NCBI GenBank assembly: GCA_900473805.1
Contig: UCMS01000031.1
Span: forward strand, 1-64,000
From: Hyphomicrobiales bacterium
GTDB taxonomy: Bacteria > Pseudomonadota > Alphaproteobacteria > Rhizobiales > Rhizobiaceae
Reading direction: 5' to 3'
DNA: 64,000 bases
The notes under the pieces are model-generated. The model worked only from the letters and a program-made list of their open reading frames with translations. It searched no databases and had not been told where the DNA came from. Both the position numbers and the translations under genes were made by a program. This document shows, in pieces, positions 32,207 through 42,881 of the stretch. The stretch's first letter is position 1. Every line of letters starts with the position of its first letter.

Positions 32207-32532
32207 GGGTCGATGTCCTTGAGAAGGGTGCGAAGATTGCCGAAGCGTTCCCGCCAGAAGATGCCGTAATGGCTCATCCAGTCGAACAGAGGTTCGAGAC
32301 CTTCCGGGCGGACACGGTAAAAGGTGCTGCGCCCTTCCGGACGCTCGACGACGAGCCCGGCCTGCTTCAACGTCTTGAGATGCTGGGAGATCGCGCCTTG
32401 CGTGACCCCGCTGCCCCGCGTCAGCTCGACGACGGAGATTTCATTCGTATCGGCAATACGCTCATAGATGCCCCGCCGGGTGGGATCGGCAAGTGCGCGC
32501 ATGACGGCGTTGACGGCTGTTGTTTCGATCAT
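32203..32532 (-). CDS. ArsR family transcriptional repressor
   Basis: A 109-residue winged-helix regulator (ADPTRRGIYERIADTNEISV, then GVTQGAISQHLKTLKQAGLV and the wing RPEGRSTFYRV). The metal-site cysteines of classical ArsR/SmtB are absent, so it is probably of the type that controls an AHSA1 partner. It is first in a minus-strand unit with the SRPBCC and GFA genes. A nine-base inverted repeat surrounds its core promoter. Confidence 0.89.
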   Translation of the reverse strand: MIETTAVNAVMRALADPTRRGIYERIADTNEISVVELTRGSGVTQGAISQHLKTLKQAGLVVERPEGRSTFYRVRPEGLEPLFDWMSHYGIFWRERFGNLRTLLKDIDP

Positions 32533-32536
32533 GAGA

Positions 32537-32578
32537 AATCATTAGCATGGACTATTTGATGAGTCAACACTAATGATT
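32537..32578 (-). promoter_or_regulatory. Promoter and inverted-repeat operator of the ArsR unit
   Basis: On the minus strand -35 TTGACT, 17 bases, -10 TAATGA. The promoter is flanked by a perfect nine-base inverted repeat (AATCATTAG and CTAATGATT, 24 bases between). The inner arm begins five bases from the ATG. This looks like an autoregulatory operator. Confidence 0.65.
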
Positions 32579-32613
32579 TTCATTTACCCTTGCGGAAAGA
32601 CGTGAAGACAGTC

Positions 32614-32734
32614 CGCGCGGCGATCATCGACAAGGACAGGAACCCGAAGTGGGCGCCTGCGACGCTGGAGGATGTGGCGCCGGAGAGTGTCGAGGCGTTT
32701 TTTTGCCGCGAGGGATGAGCGGTTGTTTGGGTAG
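32614..32734 (+). pseudogene. Duplicated 3' end of the 3-hydroxyisobutyryl-CoA hydrolase gene
   Basis: These 121 bases repeat the last 120 bases of the hydrolase gene (31141-31260) with about seven or eight substitutions and one extra T in the T-run, which shifts the frame. They end at the same stop-codon sequence (TTTGGGTAG). No start codon, ribosome site or 5' part of a gene is present. It is a displaced, decaying gene end on the far side of the ArsR module. Confidence 0.85.
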
Positions 32735-33186
32735 GGCCGGAGACGCCTAGCGTGCGCGACCGACCGACGGTGATTCCATTTGCTCGCGGACAGAAGCGTT
32801 AAGTTGGTCCGGCCTCGCGGCTGCTCAACTGACCGCCCCCCCTAATGAAGTCAACTACCTGCGATCGTGTCCCGCAATGAGCCGTGAGGGCTCTACAGCT
32901 TTGCTTCAATTGCGGACATAAATTTCGTGTCAATCTGATGGCTTAAAAGGGCGCCTAAAATAGTGCAAAAACACCATTCAACTCAAAATATCACGCACTT
33001 GAATCCTCCCCTTTAAGTGGCTATTCGTTAACGGAATGTGTGGGATACCTTTGCGCCTGATTTCCGAATACACACTTGGAATCAATTAGATTTAGAGCGA
33101 CGGATAGACGGGTATAGGAAGCGGCACTATTGTTTATTGAATGCGAAATACGACGACCACAACAATACGAATTAAGGTGACGTAAG
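32735..33186. other. Gene-free stretch, AT-rich in its right half
   Basis: No convincing gene is seen. From about 32880 the base composition changes to clearly AT-richer than the flanks (for example AAAATAGTGCAAAAAC and AATACGAATTAAGG). The only open frames are short and have poor codon use. It probably holds the promoter of the membrane protein gene at 33187 and the left edge of foreign DNA. Confidence 0.6.
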
Positions 33187-34098
33187 GTGAGTGCTGGGAG
33201 GTTCATAAGATCAACCGATATTGCGCTTCAGGTTCTGGCCGAGAACACGAGCGGCGTTACGATGGATATTGTTTCAATCTTTGGTGACCTTTTCCGTGAC
33301 AGACCGAAAGCGCGGTGGGTCATCGGGCTTCTCTCAAGCCTGTGGCTCACATTTGCATTGGTGGCAGGGGTTTATGTTAAGGCAGGGCCGATAATATTCT
33401 TCGGTCGCTCGATGAATATCGAGACGATTTTGCCGCTGCTGATCATCCCGTCCGTTGTCGCCGGTTTTCTGTTACTGGCGGTTATCGGATCCCTCGGAGA
33501 GGTGAGGCACAGGGAAACCACGCTGGAAAGGTTTCTCCGGGAAACACGAGAAGCCAATTATAACTTTCAAGACATTGGGCCGCGACAAGAACAGCAAGCC
33601 AAAACCTTCGATATTCTCGAAGTCATACAGAGCAACCTAAATCAGCTCATTGATTACTACATAATCAACAAAGCCCAGGCGACGACCAGTTTTCGCTCAA
33701 GCATAGTCGCCATAAGCATTGGGTTCGCAACAATAATTGCCGGGGTCTGGCTCGCCTATGCTAATGCGGGCGACAACACTGCTGCATACATTAGCGTGCT
33801 GGCCGGCATCGTGTTGCAGTTCATCGGTGGAGCATTCTTCTTCCTGTATACCAGGAGCCTCATTCAGCTGAATTTCTTTTTTGCCCGTCTGGCGCTCATG
33901 CAGGACACAATGCTCGGCATACGCTTGGCAGATTCCATACCTGACGGGAAAGAAAAACACCGCATAATCGAGAAGCTAATTTTTGCGATTGTCCAGCGCA
34001 ACGCCATTGCCCCAGATTATCTTAATGCTGAAAAACCTACTGTCTCGCCGAAACGGCGTACTACCAATGCCAAGCCTGCTGAACCGAAGGCTCAATAG
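33187..34098 (+). CDS. Unknown four-segment membrane protein in AT-rich DNA
   Basis: A 303-residue protein with two pairs of membrane segments: near residues 50-67 and 80-100, then 180-197 and 205-225. Between the pairs is a helical stretch (ETTLERFLRETREANYNFQD) and NLNQLIDYYIINKAQATTSF, which recalls the two-segment membrane domain found beside TRADD-N-like modules in conflict systems. The C-terminal tail is basic and Lys/Pro-rich. Codon use and GC are lower than in neighbours. The start may be GTG 33187 or ATG 33262. Function unknown; a signalling or defence role is only a guess. Confidence 0.72.
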   Translation: MSAGRFIRSTDIALQVLAENTSGVTMDIVSIFGDLFRDRPKARWVIGLLSSLWLTFALVAGVYVKAGPIIFFGRSMNIETILPLLIIPSVVAGFLLLAVIGSLGEVRHRETTLERFLRETREANYNFQDIGPRQEQQAKTFDILEVIQSNLNQLIDYYIINKAQATTSFRSSIVAISIGFATIIAGVWLAYANAGDNTAAYISVLAGIVLQFIGGAFFFLYTRSLIQLNFFFARLALMQDTMLGIRLADSIPDGKEKHRIIEKLIFAIVQRNAIAPDYLNAEKPTVSPKRRTTNAKPAEPKAQ

Positions 34099-34307
34099 TG
34101 GTAACCATCAGGATCTTTGGAAGCATCTCCTAGATCTAGCGAGCCGGTTGATTTCGGGACTTAAAAACCAAAAGAAAAAACGAATGACGTGGAGCGAAAA
34201 TACTTCCTTATTAACTCCTATGCCCGCAATGACCACTTCAAGCCGCAACCCGGCGACGATATGCTCGCTCCCAACGGGACAATTCGCTCCGACACGAAAA
34301 ATTCCCC

Positions 34308-35717
34308 TCACTCAATCTCATACGGCATCGGGTTCCGCACCCGATGATCCACCACCAGCTTCCTTTTCAGCGGCGGCACGGCGCGGCTGGTGCATTTGAT
34401 GCGCTCGCAGATGCGGCAGGAGATGCCGATCGGATCAAACGCGCCGCGGTTGGAGAGGTCGAGGTCGTCGGCATAGACGAAGGCGCCGGCATAGGAGATC
34501 TCGCAGCCGAGCGCCAAGGCGTAGCGCGGATTGGCGGCGCGGAAGCCGGCGGAGCCTTTTGATACCTGCGTTGCGATGCAGAGATAGCGCACGCCATCGG
34601 GCGTTTCCGCCGTCTGGCGGATGATCCGGCCCGGCGTTTCGAAGGCCTGATGCGCATTCCACAGCGGACAGGCCGCCCCGAAGCGGGCGAATTGCAGGCG
34701 GGCCGCACTGTGCCGCTTGGTGATATTGCCGGCCCGGTCGATGCGGGCAAAGAAGATCGGCACGCCCTTGAGCCCCGGCCGCTGCAGGGTCGAGAGACGG
34801 TGGCAGACCTGTTCGAGCGAGGCCTCGAAACGGGCGGCGAGCAGCTCGATGTCGTGGCGCAGATCCCGCGCGGCGGTGAGGAAACTGCGATAGGGCAGGA
34901 TCAGCGCGCCGGCGAAATAGTTGTAGAGCCCCATGCGACAGATCTCGACCGCCTCTTCGCTGCGGAAATTTGCCTGTTTCAGCACTTGGTCGATCTTGGT
35001 GGCGGCGGCGAGTTGGGCGATCTGGATGGCGATCTGGAAATCGCGGGTGGGGGCAGACGCATAACGACTGACAGTCAGGATCCGCCCGACCGGATCGAAA
35101 CGGCGGATCGCCTCGTCGCCCGCCTCGCCGCGCACGACGCGCACGCCGTGGCGCGCTTCGAGATGGCCTGAAAGGGCTGCATAATTCTCCCCCTCCCCGA
35201 GCTTCAGCTCCGTCGCCAGCTGCTCGGCGGCGAGGTCGAGATCGTGGATGTAATTGTCGACGAAGTGGAAGAAGTCGCGGACCTCGTCATAGGGCGTCAC
35301 CTCCTGGCTGGGGGCGGCCCCCAGCCGGTCGTCGAGGCTTGCCAGTTGCTCGTTACCGCGCCTGTAAGCCTGGTGGGCAGCAATCAGCGCATGGGCAAAG
35401 CCGGGGGCATTCTGGGTGACGAGCTTCAGCTCCTGCAGGCTCGGCGAATAGGTCTCGAACAAGGGATCGGAGAGCGCCTCCGTCAGCGCCGACATCAACC
35501 GGTCGTTCTGCCCCGACGACAGCTCGGTGATGTCGATGCCGAACTTTTCCGCCAGCGACAAAAGCACCGAGGCCGAGACCGGGCGCTGGTTGTTTTCAAT
35601 CTGGTTGAGATAGCTGGTGGAAATGCCGACCATATCGGCAAACTGCGCCTGGGTGGCCCCGTTTGCCTGGCGGATGTCCCGGACCTTGCGGCCGATGAAG
35701 AGTTTCCCGATGGCCAT
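34308..35717 (-). CDS. pccR: Short-chain fatty acyl transcriptional regulator PccR/ScfR type
   Basis: A 469-residue regulator. An N-terminal XRE helix-turn-helix ([20 protein letters not shown]) is followed by an IrrE-like middle region and a C-terminal domain with paired cysteines ([16 protein letters not shown]), the layout of the ScfR family. PccR of Rhodobacter activates pccB in response to propionyl-CoA. It is divergent from pccB. The start is ATG 35717 (family N-terminus [16 protein letters not shown]); a TTG 15 bases upstream is in frame. No ribosome site is visible and TTTGCAA-like boxes abut the ATG. About 210 bases between its end and 34098 hold no gene. Confidence 0.88.
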   Translation of the reverse strand: MAIGKLFIGRKVRDIRQANGATQAQFADMVGISTSYLNQIENNQRPVSASVLLSLAEKFGIDITELSSGQNDRLMSALTEALSDPLFETYSPSLQELKLVTQNAPGFAHALIAAHQAYRRGNEQLASLDDRLGAAPSQEVTPYDEVRDFFHFVDNYIHDLDLAAEQLATELKLGEGENYAALSGHLEARHGVRVVRGEAGDEAIRRFDPVGRILTVSRYASAPTRDFQIAIQIAQLAAATKIDQVLKQANFRSEEAVEICRMGLYNYFAGALILPYRSFLTAARDLRHDIELLAARFEASLEQVCHRLSTLQRPGLKGVPIFFARIDRAGNITKRHSAARLQFARFGAACPLWNAHQAFETPGRIIRQTAETPDGVRYLCIATQVSKGSAGFRAANPRYALALGCEISYAGAFVYADDLDLSNRGAFDPIGISCRICERIKCTSRAVPPLKRKLVVDHRVRNPMPYEIE

Positions 35718-35746
35718 TTCGCAAATTCGCAATTTTCACTTTGCAA
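35718..35746. promoter_or_regulatory. TTTGCAA-like half-site cluster between pccR and pccB
   Basis: TTCGCAA at 35718 and 35726 and TTTGCAA at 35740 lie in the pccR-pccB intergenic region. The known PccR operator is TTTGCAA-N4-TTGCAAA; here the boxes are single-mismatch half-sites in the same orientation rather than a perfect palindrome. They probably mark the PccR binding region. Confidence 0.55.
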
Positions 35747-35851
35747 ATTCATAAATCCACAGATGCACCTGTTCAACCGTTTTCTTCTGCGGCACAGTGG
35801 AATAGGTGTCACACAAGGCATCAAAGCCAAACAGACCATTCGGGAGGACAT

Positions 35852-37384
35852 ATGCTGACGATCCTGGACCAGCTCGAAGCGCGCCGCGCGGAGGCCCGCC
35901 TCGGCGGCGGCGAAAAGCGCATTGCCGCCCAGCACGGCAAGGGCAAGCTGACCGCCCGCGAGCGCATCGAGGTCCTGCTCGACGAAGGCTCGTTTGAAGA
36001 ATACGACATGTATGTCACCCATCGGGCAGTCGATTTCGGCATGGCAGACCAGAAGGTGCCGGGCGATGGAGTCGTCACCGGCTGGGGCACGATCAACGGC
36101 CGCCAGGTCTATGTCTTCTCCCAGGACTTCACCGTGCTCGGCGGCTCGCTGTCGGAAACCCATGCCCAGAAGATCTGCAAGATCATGGACATGGCGATGA
36201 AGGTCGGCGCACCCGTGATCGGCCTCAATGACTCGGGCGGTGCGCGCATCCAGGAAGGTGTGGCCTCGCTTGCCGGTTATGCCGATGTCTTCAAGCGCAA
36301 TGTCGATGCCTCTGGCGTCATCCCGCAGATCTCCGTGATCATGGGCCCCTGCGCCGGCGGGGCCGTCTATTCGCCCGCCATGACCGATTTCATCTTCATG
36401 GTGCGCGACAGCTCCTACATGTTCGTCACCGGCCCCGATGTGGTGAAGACGGTGACCAATGAGATCGTGACGGCGGAAGAGCTCGGCGGCGCTTCGACCC
36501 ACACGAAGAAATCCTCCGTCGCCGATGGCGCCTATGAGAACGACATCGAAGCCCTGGAACAGGTCCGCCTGCTCTTCGACTTCCTGCCGCTCAACAACCG
36601 CGAAAAGCCCCCGGTCCGGCCTTTCCATGACGATCCGGCCCGCATCGAGATGCGGCTGGACACGCTGATCCCCGACAGCTCCAACAAGCCCTATGACATG
36701 AAGGAGCTGATCTACGCGCTGGCCGACGAGGGCGATTTCTTCGAGATCCAGGAAGCATTCGCGAAGAACATCATCACCGGTTTCATCCGCATGGAAGGCC
36801 AGACCGTCGGCGTCGTCGCCAACCAGCCCATGGTGCTGGCCGGCTGCCTCGACATCGATTCATCGCGCAAGGCCGCCCGCTTCGTCCGCTTCTGCGATGC
36901 CTTCTCAATCCCGATCCTGACGCTGGTCGACGTGCCCGGCTTCCTGCCCGGCACCGCCCAGGAATATGGCGGCGTCATCAAGCATGGTGCAAAGCTCCTC
37001 TTCGCCTATAGCCAGGCGACCGTGCCGATGGTGACCCTCATCACCCGCAAGGCCTATGGCGGCGCTTACGACGTCATGGCTTCCAAACATATCGGCGCCG
37101 ATATCAACTATGCCTGGCCGACAGCCGAAATCGCCGTCATGGGCGCCAAGGGCGCTGCCGAAATCCTCTACCGTTCGGAACTCGGCGACGCCGAGAAGAT
37201 CGCGGCGCGGACGAAGGAGTACGAAGTCAACTTCGCCAACCCCTTCAAGGCCGCCGAACGCGGCTTCATCGATGAGGTGATCATGCCGCATTCCTCCCGC
37301 CGCCGCATTGCCAAGGCGTTTGCCAGCCTCCGCAACAAGCAGGTCGGCACGCATTGGAAGAAGCACGACACGATCCCGTTGTGA
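35852..37384 (+). CDS. pccB: Propionyl-CoA carboxylase beta (carboxyltransferase) subunit
   Basis: A 510-residue biotin-dependent carboxyltransferase that moves CO2 from biotin to propionyl-CoA, giving methylmalonyl-CoA. Family markers are the opening [20 protein letters not shown], the CoA-site [22 protein letters not shown] and the C-terminal [13 protein letters not shown]. The start is ATG 35852, with GGGAGG four bases before it; the frame remains open upstream as far as the promoter. Its partner pccA lies 2.5 kb downstream on the same strand. Confidence 0.95.
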   Translation: MLTILDQLEARRAEARLGGGEKRIAAQHGKGKLTARERIEVLLDEGSFEEYDMYVTHRAVDFGMADQKVPGDGVVTGWGTINGRQVYVFSQDFTVLGGSLSETHAQKICKIMDMAMKVGAPVIGLNDSGGARIQEGVASLAGYADVFKRNVDASGVIPQISVIMGPCAGGAVYSPAMTDFIFMVRDSSYMFVTGPDVVKTVTNEIVTAEELGGASTHTKKSSVADGAYENDIEALEQVRLLFDFLPLNNREKPPVRPFHDDPARIEMRLDTLIPDSSNKPYDMKELIYALADEGDFFEIQEAFAKNIITGFIRMEGQTVGVVANQPMVLAGCLDIDSSRKAARFVRFCDAFSIPILTLVDVPGFLPGTAQEYGGVIKHGAKLLFAYSQATVPMVTLITRKAYGGAYDVMASKHIGADINYAWPTAEIAVMGAKGAAEILYRSELGDAEKIAARTKEYEVNFANPFKAAERGFIDEVIMPHSSRRRIAKAFASLRNKQVGTHWKKHDTIPL

Positions 37385-37514
37385 GGTGCGCCCAAACGAC
37401 GGCTGAATTATTTTGAATTGACGGACAAAAAGGAGCTCGATCGAAGTATTGCGATACGACATGCCTATATGTGTGGCGTACCGCATTCCCTTGAACGAGA
37501 AAGGATCCTCCCCC

Positions 37515-38426
37515 ATGAGCGACGAGAAATTCCCGCCCGAGAAGAACCTGCCAGCAGGCTATGTCCCGCCAAAAGTCTGGACCTGGGAGCAAGGCAATGG
37601 CGGCCAGTTCGCCAGCATCAACCGCCCGACGGCTGGCGCGCAGACAGAGGTCGAACTGAAGGTCGGCAAACACCCGCTGCAGCTTTATTCTCTGGCCACC
37701 CCGAACGGCCAGAAGGTGACGATCCTGCTCGAAGAGCTGCTGGCGGCCGGTCATACCGGCGCTGAATATGATGCCTGGCTGATCAATATCGGCAAGGGCG
37801 ACCAGTTCGGCTCGGGCTTTGTCGACATCAACCCGAACTCCAAGATCCCGGCGCTCGCCGATCACGCCCCGAAGGACGGCGGCAAACCGATCCGTCTGTT
37901 CGAGAGTGCCTCGATCATGACCTATCTCGCGGAAAAATTCGGCGCCTTCCTGCCGTCTGAAACCCGCGCCCGCGCCGAAACCTTCAACTGGCTGTTCTGG
38001 CAGATGGGCTCGGCCCCCTTTGTCGGCGGCGGCTTCGGGCACTTCTTCTCCTATGCGCCGATGAAGATCCAATACGCGATCGACCGTTACGCCATGGAGG
38101 CCAAGCGCCAGCTGGACGTCCTGAACCGTCAGCTTGCCGAGAACGAATTCGTCTCCGGCAGCGAATACACCATCGCCGACATGGCGATCTGGCCCTGGTA
38201 CGGCCGTTTGGCACTGGACGAATCCTATCCCGATGCCGGCACCTTCCTGTCGACGCACGAATACAAGAACGTTCTGCGCTGGGCCAAGCAGCTCGCCGAA
38301 CGCCCGGCTCTGAAGCGCGGTGTCATGGTCAACAAGACCTCCGGCCCGCTTTCCGAACAGCTGCATGAACGCCACGATGCCTCCGACTTCGATACGAAGA
38401 CGCAGGACAAGATCGCTGCGGCGTAA
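37515..38426 (+). CDS. yghU: YghU-like glutathione-dependent disulfide-bond oxidoreductase
   Basis: A 303-residue nu-class GST. The N-terminal extension (MSDEKFPPEKNLPAGYVPPKVWTW, read in parts) is characteristic of YghU. The GST fold follows, with NGQKVTILLEEL, NPNSKIPAL and LFESASIMTYLAEKFG, then the helical domain with the MAIWPWYGRL motif. The family reduces organic peroxides and disulfides with two glutathiones. AAGGA lies nine bases before ATG 37515; an upstream in-frame start is less likely. The link to propionate metabolism is only positional. Confidence 0.9.
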   Translation: MSDEKFPPEKNLPAGYVPPKVWTWEQGNGGQFASINRPTAGAQTEVELKVGKHPLQLYSLATPNGQKVTILLEELLAAGHTGAEYDAWLINIGKGDQFGSGFVDINPNSKIPALADHAPKDGGKPIRLFESASIMTYLAEKFGAFLPSETRARAETFNWLFWQMGSAPFVGGGFGHFFSYAPMKIQYAIDRYAMEAKRQLDVLNRQLAENEFVSGSEYTIADMAIWPWYGRLALDESYPDAGTFLSTHEYKNVLRWAKQLAERPALKRGVMVNKTSGPLSEQLHERHDASDFDTKTQDKIAAA

Positions 38427-38437
38427 GGAGTAAACCG

Positions 38438-38815
38438 ATGGCCAGTCTGCCCGACATGACGAAACATCGCGGATTTCCCGGCGGCATGCCGGGCACTGGC
38501 GTGCAGTTCACCATCCGCCGCGCCAATCCGCGCGGCGTCACCCCCATCAAGGCCCTGCCCCGCAAAGCGCGCCCCGGCACCAAGGAACACCGCATCGACG
38601 CGGCCTTCCTGCATGCCCTCTGGCATCATTTCGGCGCCGAGCCTTTCGAACGCGGCAATCTGGATGCGGCGCGCCTGAGCCTGCTTTTCGGCCGCGAAGT
38701 GATCCCGGCCACCAAGGATTTCGACCCTCTCTCCTATGAGGCGATGCTCGTCATCGACGAGAAGGTGGCACGGAGGAATTTCCCCGAATCCTTCGAAGAC
38801 GTGTTCGAGGTGTGA
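38438..38815 (+). CDS. Unknown protein, tandem paralogue 1
   Basis: A 125-residue soluble protein with no recognised family. It shares with the next gene the pattern GFP-G-PGT, FTIRRANP, HALWHHFGAEPFERGNLDAA, LFGREVI, FDPLSYEAML and ARRNFPESFE. The N-terminal half is basic, and there is no signal peptide or membrane segment. AAGGAG lies seven bases upstream. It starts 11 bases after the yghU-like gene, so it is probably co-transcribed. No function can be assigned from sequence. Confidence 0.78.
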   Translation: MASLPDMTKHRGFPGGMPGTGVQFTIRRANPRGVTPIKALPRKARPGTKEHRIDAAFLHALWHHFGAEPFERGNLDAARLSLLFGREVIPATKDFDPLSYEAMLVIDEKVARRNFPESFEDVFEV

Positions 38816-38819
38816 GGCC

Positions 38820-39233
38820 ATGGCAAAAGATCCGCTCATGCCGAAACATCAGGGCTTTCCGCTCGGTCTGCCCGGAACGCAGTGGCAATACACGATCCGC
38901 CGCGCCAATCCGAAGGTGACGCCGGTGACCAACTGGCCGCGCCACCGCACCATGGACCAGACGGTGGCGCTGGCCGATTTGGGCTTCATGCAGGCGCTCT
39001 GGCAGTTCTTCGGTACCGAACCCTTCGAGCGCGGCAATCTCGACGGCGAACGCCTCTGCCGGTTGTTCGGTCGCGAAGTGATCGCTGCAGAGCGTGGTTT
39101 CGATCCGCAATCCTACTTCGCCAAGCTGAAGATCAACGAGCCGCTGGCCCGGAAGAACTTTCCGGAAGCCTTCGGCGAGGTGAAGGACGAGAAGAGCGTG
39201 GCCAAGGGCTTGAAGAAGAAGGGCATGGAATAG
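38820..39233 (+). CDS. Unknown protein, tandem paralogue 2
   Basis: A 137-residue protein and clear paralogue of the gene just upstream (GFPLGLPGT, YTIRRANP, ALWQFFGTEPFERGNLDGER, LFGREVI, FDPQSYFAKL, ARKNFPEAFG). It differs by an insertion near the start (PRHRTMDQTVALADLG) and by a Lys-rich C-terminal tail (KGLKKKGME). It starts four bases after the first copy stops, so it is a tandem duplication within one operon. Function unknown. Confidence 0.78.
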   Translation: MAKDPLMPKHQGFPLGLPGTQWQYTIRRANPKVTPVTNWPRHRTMDQTVALADLGFMQALWQFFGTEPFERGNLDGERLCRLFGREVIAAERGFDPQSYFAKLKINEPLARKNFPEAFGEVKDEKSVAKGLKKKGME

Positions 39234-39302
39234 GTTTCACAAAAGATAAGCCTGGACATTGGGTTGACATAGCAAAGCTGGAGTGGCCGAGAGGAAAAGA
39301 GA

Positions 39303-39877
39303 ATGATCACAGGCATCTGCCGATATCTGGCCGTGATGGCCATCACGCTCCATGCTTCTCTTGTCAACGCTCAGGAAATCCCCATGTGGGAAGGCATCAC
39401 GAAGAACGAGCAACAGCTCGAAGCTGACAAGCAACTGCTGGCAGACGCGCGCAAAGCCGGGGGCGGCTCCCTCGGCCAAGCTACTTATCGCGCAATCCAG
39501 TTAGGTTGGCAGTTTGTGGCGCAAGGCGATCCTGACATGGCGATTAAACGGTTCAACCAGGCTTGGCTGTTTGAACCCGACAATCCTGACATTCACTGGG
39601 GTTTTGCCGTTGCAACGGCAATTCAAGGCGCGCCTCTAACCACGGTTGAGCGGCATTTCAAAAAGGCGGAAAGCCTCAAGAAAAACGATCCGGCGCTTTT
39701 GGCTGATCATGGCCGCATCCTACAACAGCGCGGGGAAAACGGGCTGGCGATTGGATTGTTCAAAAAAGCCCTCAAGCTCAACCCTAATCATCGGGATGCA
39801 CATGTGGGAATGGTCCTGTCCTCGGCGGCGCTTGGCGACATGAAGACAGCGGAAGAACATCGAAGGTTATTAGGCAA

Positions 39878-39881
<4 letters not shown>
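39303..39881 (+). CDS. Exported TPR-repeat protein
   Basis: A 192-residue protein with an N-terminal signal peptide (about residues 1-23, MITGICRYLAVMAITLHASLV, cleavage near VNA-QE). About three tetratricopeptide-like helix pairs follow (WQFVAQGDPDMAIKRFNQAW, HFKKAESLKKNDPALLADHG, NGLAIGLFKKALKLNPNHRD). It probably acts in the periplasm as a protein-binding scaffold. Its stop overlaps the pccA start by four bases (ATGA), which suggests coupled translation with pccA; a functional link is not known. Confidence 0.82.
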
Positions 39882-41887
<2,006 letters not shown>

Positions 41888-41911
41888 AGTCGCCGTCAAC
41901 GATCGCGGTCT

Positions 41912-42136
41912 GGATACCCCCCTCTGTCGGCTACGCCGACATCTCCCCCTCAAGGGGGGAGATTGGCCGCTGGCGTTTCGCCCGACTCACAAACTCGACG
42001 TTGGAAATTTGGCAGAAGGCCGGCCTCACTCCGATCTCCCCCCGTGTGGGGAATGAGGCATGGTCGGCGAAGCCGGGCAATCGATCCGGTGAATCGATTG
42101 CAATGCCGAACGCCGGCAGGACAGAGGGGCGTATCC
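41912..42136. repeat. Intergenic palindromic repeat element, copy B
   Basis: About 225 bases bounded by a 17-base inverted repeat with one mismatch (GGATACCCCCCTCTGTC and the facing copy at 42120-42136). The ends are the same as in copy A at 29945-30114, and the interior has similar C/G hairpins. It carries no gene and lies between pccA and the ParDE-type pair. It looks like a member of a dispersed family. Confidence 0.78.
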
Positions 42137-42168
42137 GCGCGGAACACCAGCAGACAATTCAAAGCCGC

Positions 42169-42510
42169 CTAGGACAGCCGCTTCAGCATATGCCGCTGAT
42201 GGTCCTGCGCGCCAAAGAAGACGGCAATGACTTGAATGGTCTGTGTCGCCTCGTAAACGTCGAAATAGATGACTGCGCGGTTTTTGGTGACGTGACGCAG
42301 ACCGTCGCCAATCTCCTTCGACAATGTCCCCTGATAGGGCGCTTTCCCAAGGGCAAAGATATCGCGGCGGATTCGGCGAACGCGTTCGGATGCTTGATCA
42401 AAGGCATCTTCGAGAGGCTCACCCAACTGGGTGTAGGACTGAACAAGATGATCGAAGATCTGCTTGAGATCGATCTCGCTTTCTTCCGAAAGTTCGACCT
42501 CAAAGACCAT
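42169..42510 (-). CDS. ParE-like toxin
   Basis: A 113-residue ParE/RelE-family toxin (FEVELSEESEIDLKQIFDHL, then LGEPLEDAF, HVTKNRAVIYFDV and a closing IQVIAVFFGAQDHQ). The start ATG 42510 lies inside the end of the antitoxin gene, so translation is coupled; a longer reading from 42531 is possible. It belongs to a minus-strand pair inserted between pccA and the mutase gene. Confidence 0.85.
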   Translation of the reverse strand: MVFEVELSEESEIDLKQIFDHLVQSYTQLGEPLEDAFDQASERVRRIRRDIFALGKAPYQGTLSKEIGDGLRHVTKNRAVIYFDVYEATQTIQVIAVFFGAQDHQRHMLKRLS

Positions 42511-42769
42511 ACTCGGCCTTCTTTGCAGCAATCATCGCCTCTATCCGCTCATGGCTTTCAGCCTCAGAGAGAAAACGCCCCTGGCGACGACGCTCAACGA
42601 GCGACCGCAGCGCCGCCACATCCTCTTCCCGCATCTCCGTCTCTTCACGCACCAGATCCAGCCCTCGCTCGACGACGGCGGCAAGGCTCGGGAAATGGCC
42701 GTCCTCGACCAGCTTGCGGGCGAATTCTGCCTGCTGCGGCGAGAGCGAGACAGAGGCTTTCACGGTCAT
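42500..42769 (-). CDS. ParD-like antitoxin
   Basis: An 89-residue ribbon-helix-helix protein (MTVKASVSLSPQQAEFARKL, then EDGHFPSLAAVVERGLDLVR) with an Arg/Glu-rich C-terminal part (LVERRRQGRFLSEAESHERI). This is the ParD pattern of type II systems. It is the first gene of the pair and overlaps the toxin by 11 bases. It normally neutralises the toxin and represses the pair's own promoter. Confidence 0.87.
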   Translation of the reverse strand: MTVKASVSLSPQQAEFARKLVEDGHFPSLAAVVERGLDLVREETEMREEDVAALRSLVERRRQGRFLSEAESHERIEAMIAAKKAEYGL

Positions 42770-42881
42770 GGCAAGGCGCTCCGGTTAGGCTCGCAAGAAT
42801 AGCCCTGACCGAAAACCCCGTCAAACTGACTTCCCTCGGCGAACCGCCGAACCGCGCAGCCTTCAGATAAGGATCGCATCG

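Noticed and set aside
33983..34399. A plus-strand open frame of 138 residues between the membrane protein and pccR
   Set aside because: It overlaps both neighbouring genes in other frames and its translation shows no fold-like pattern.
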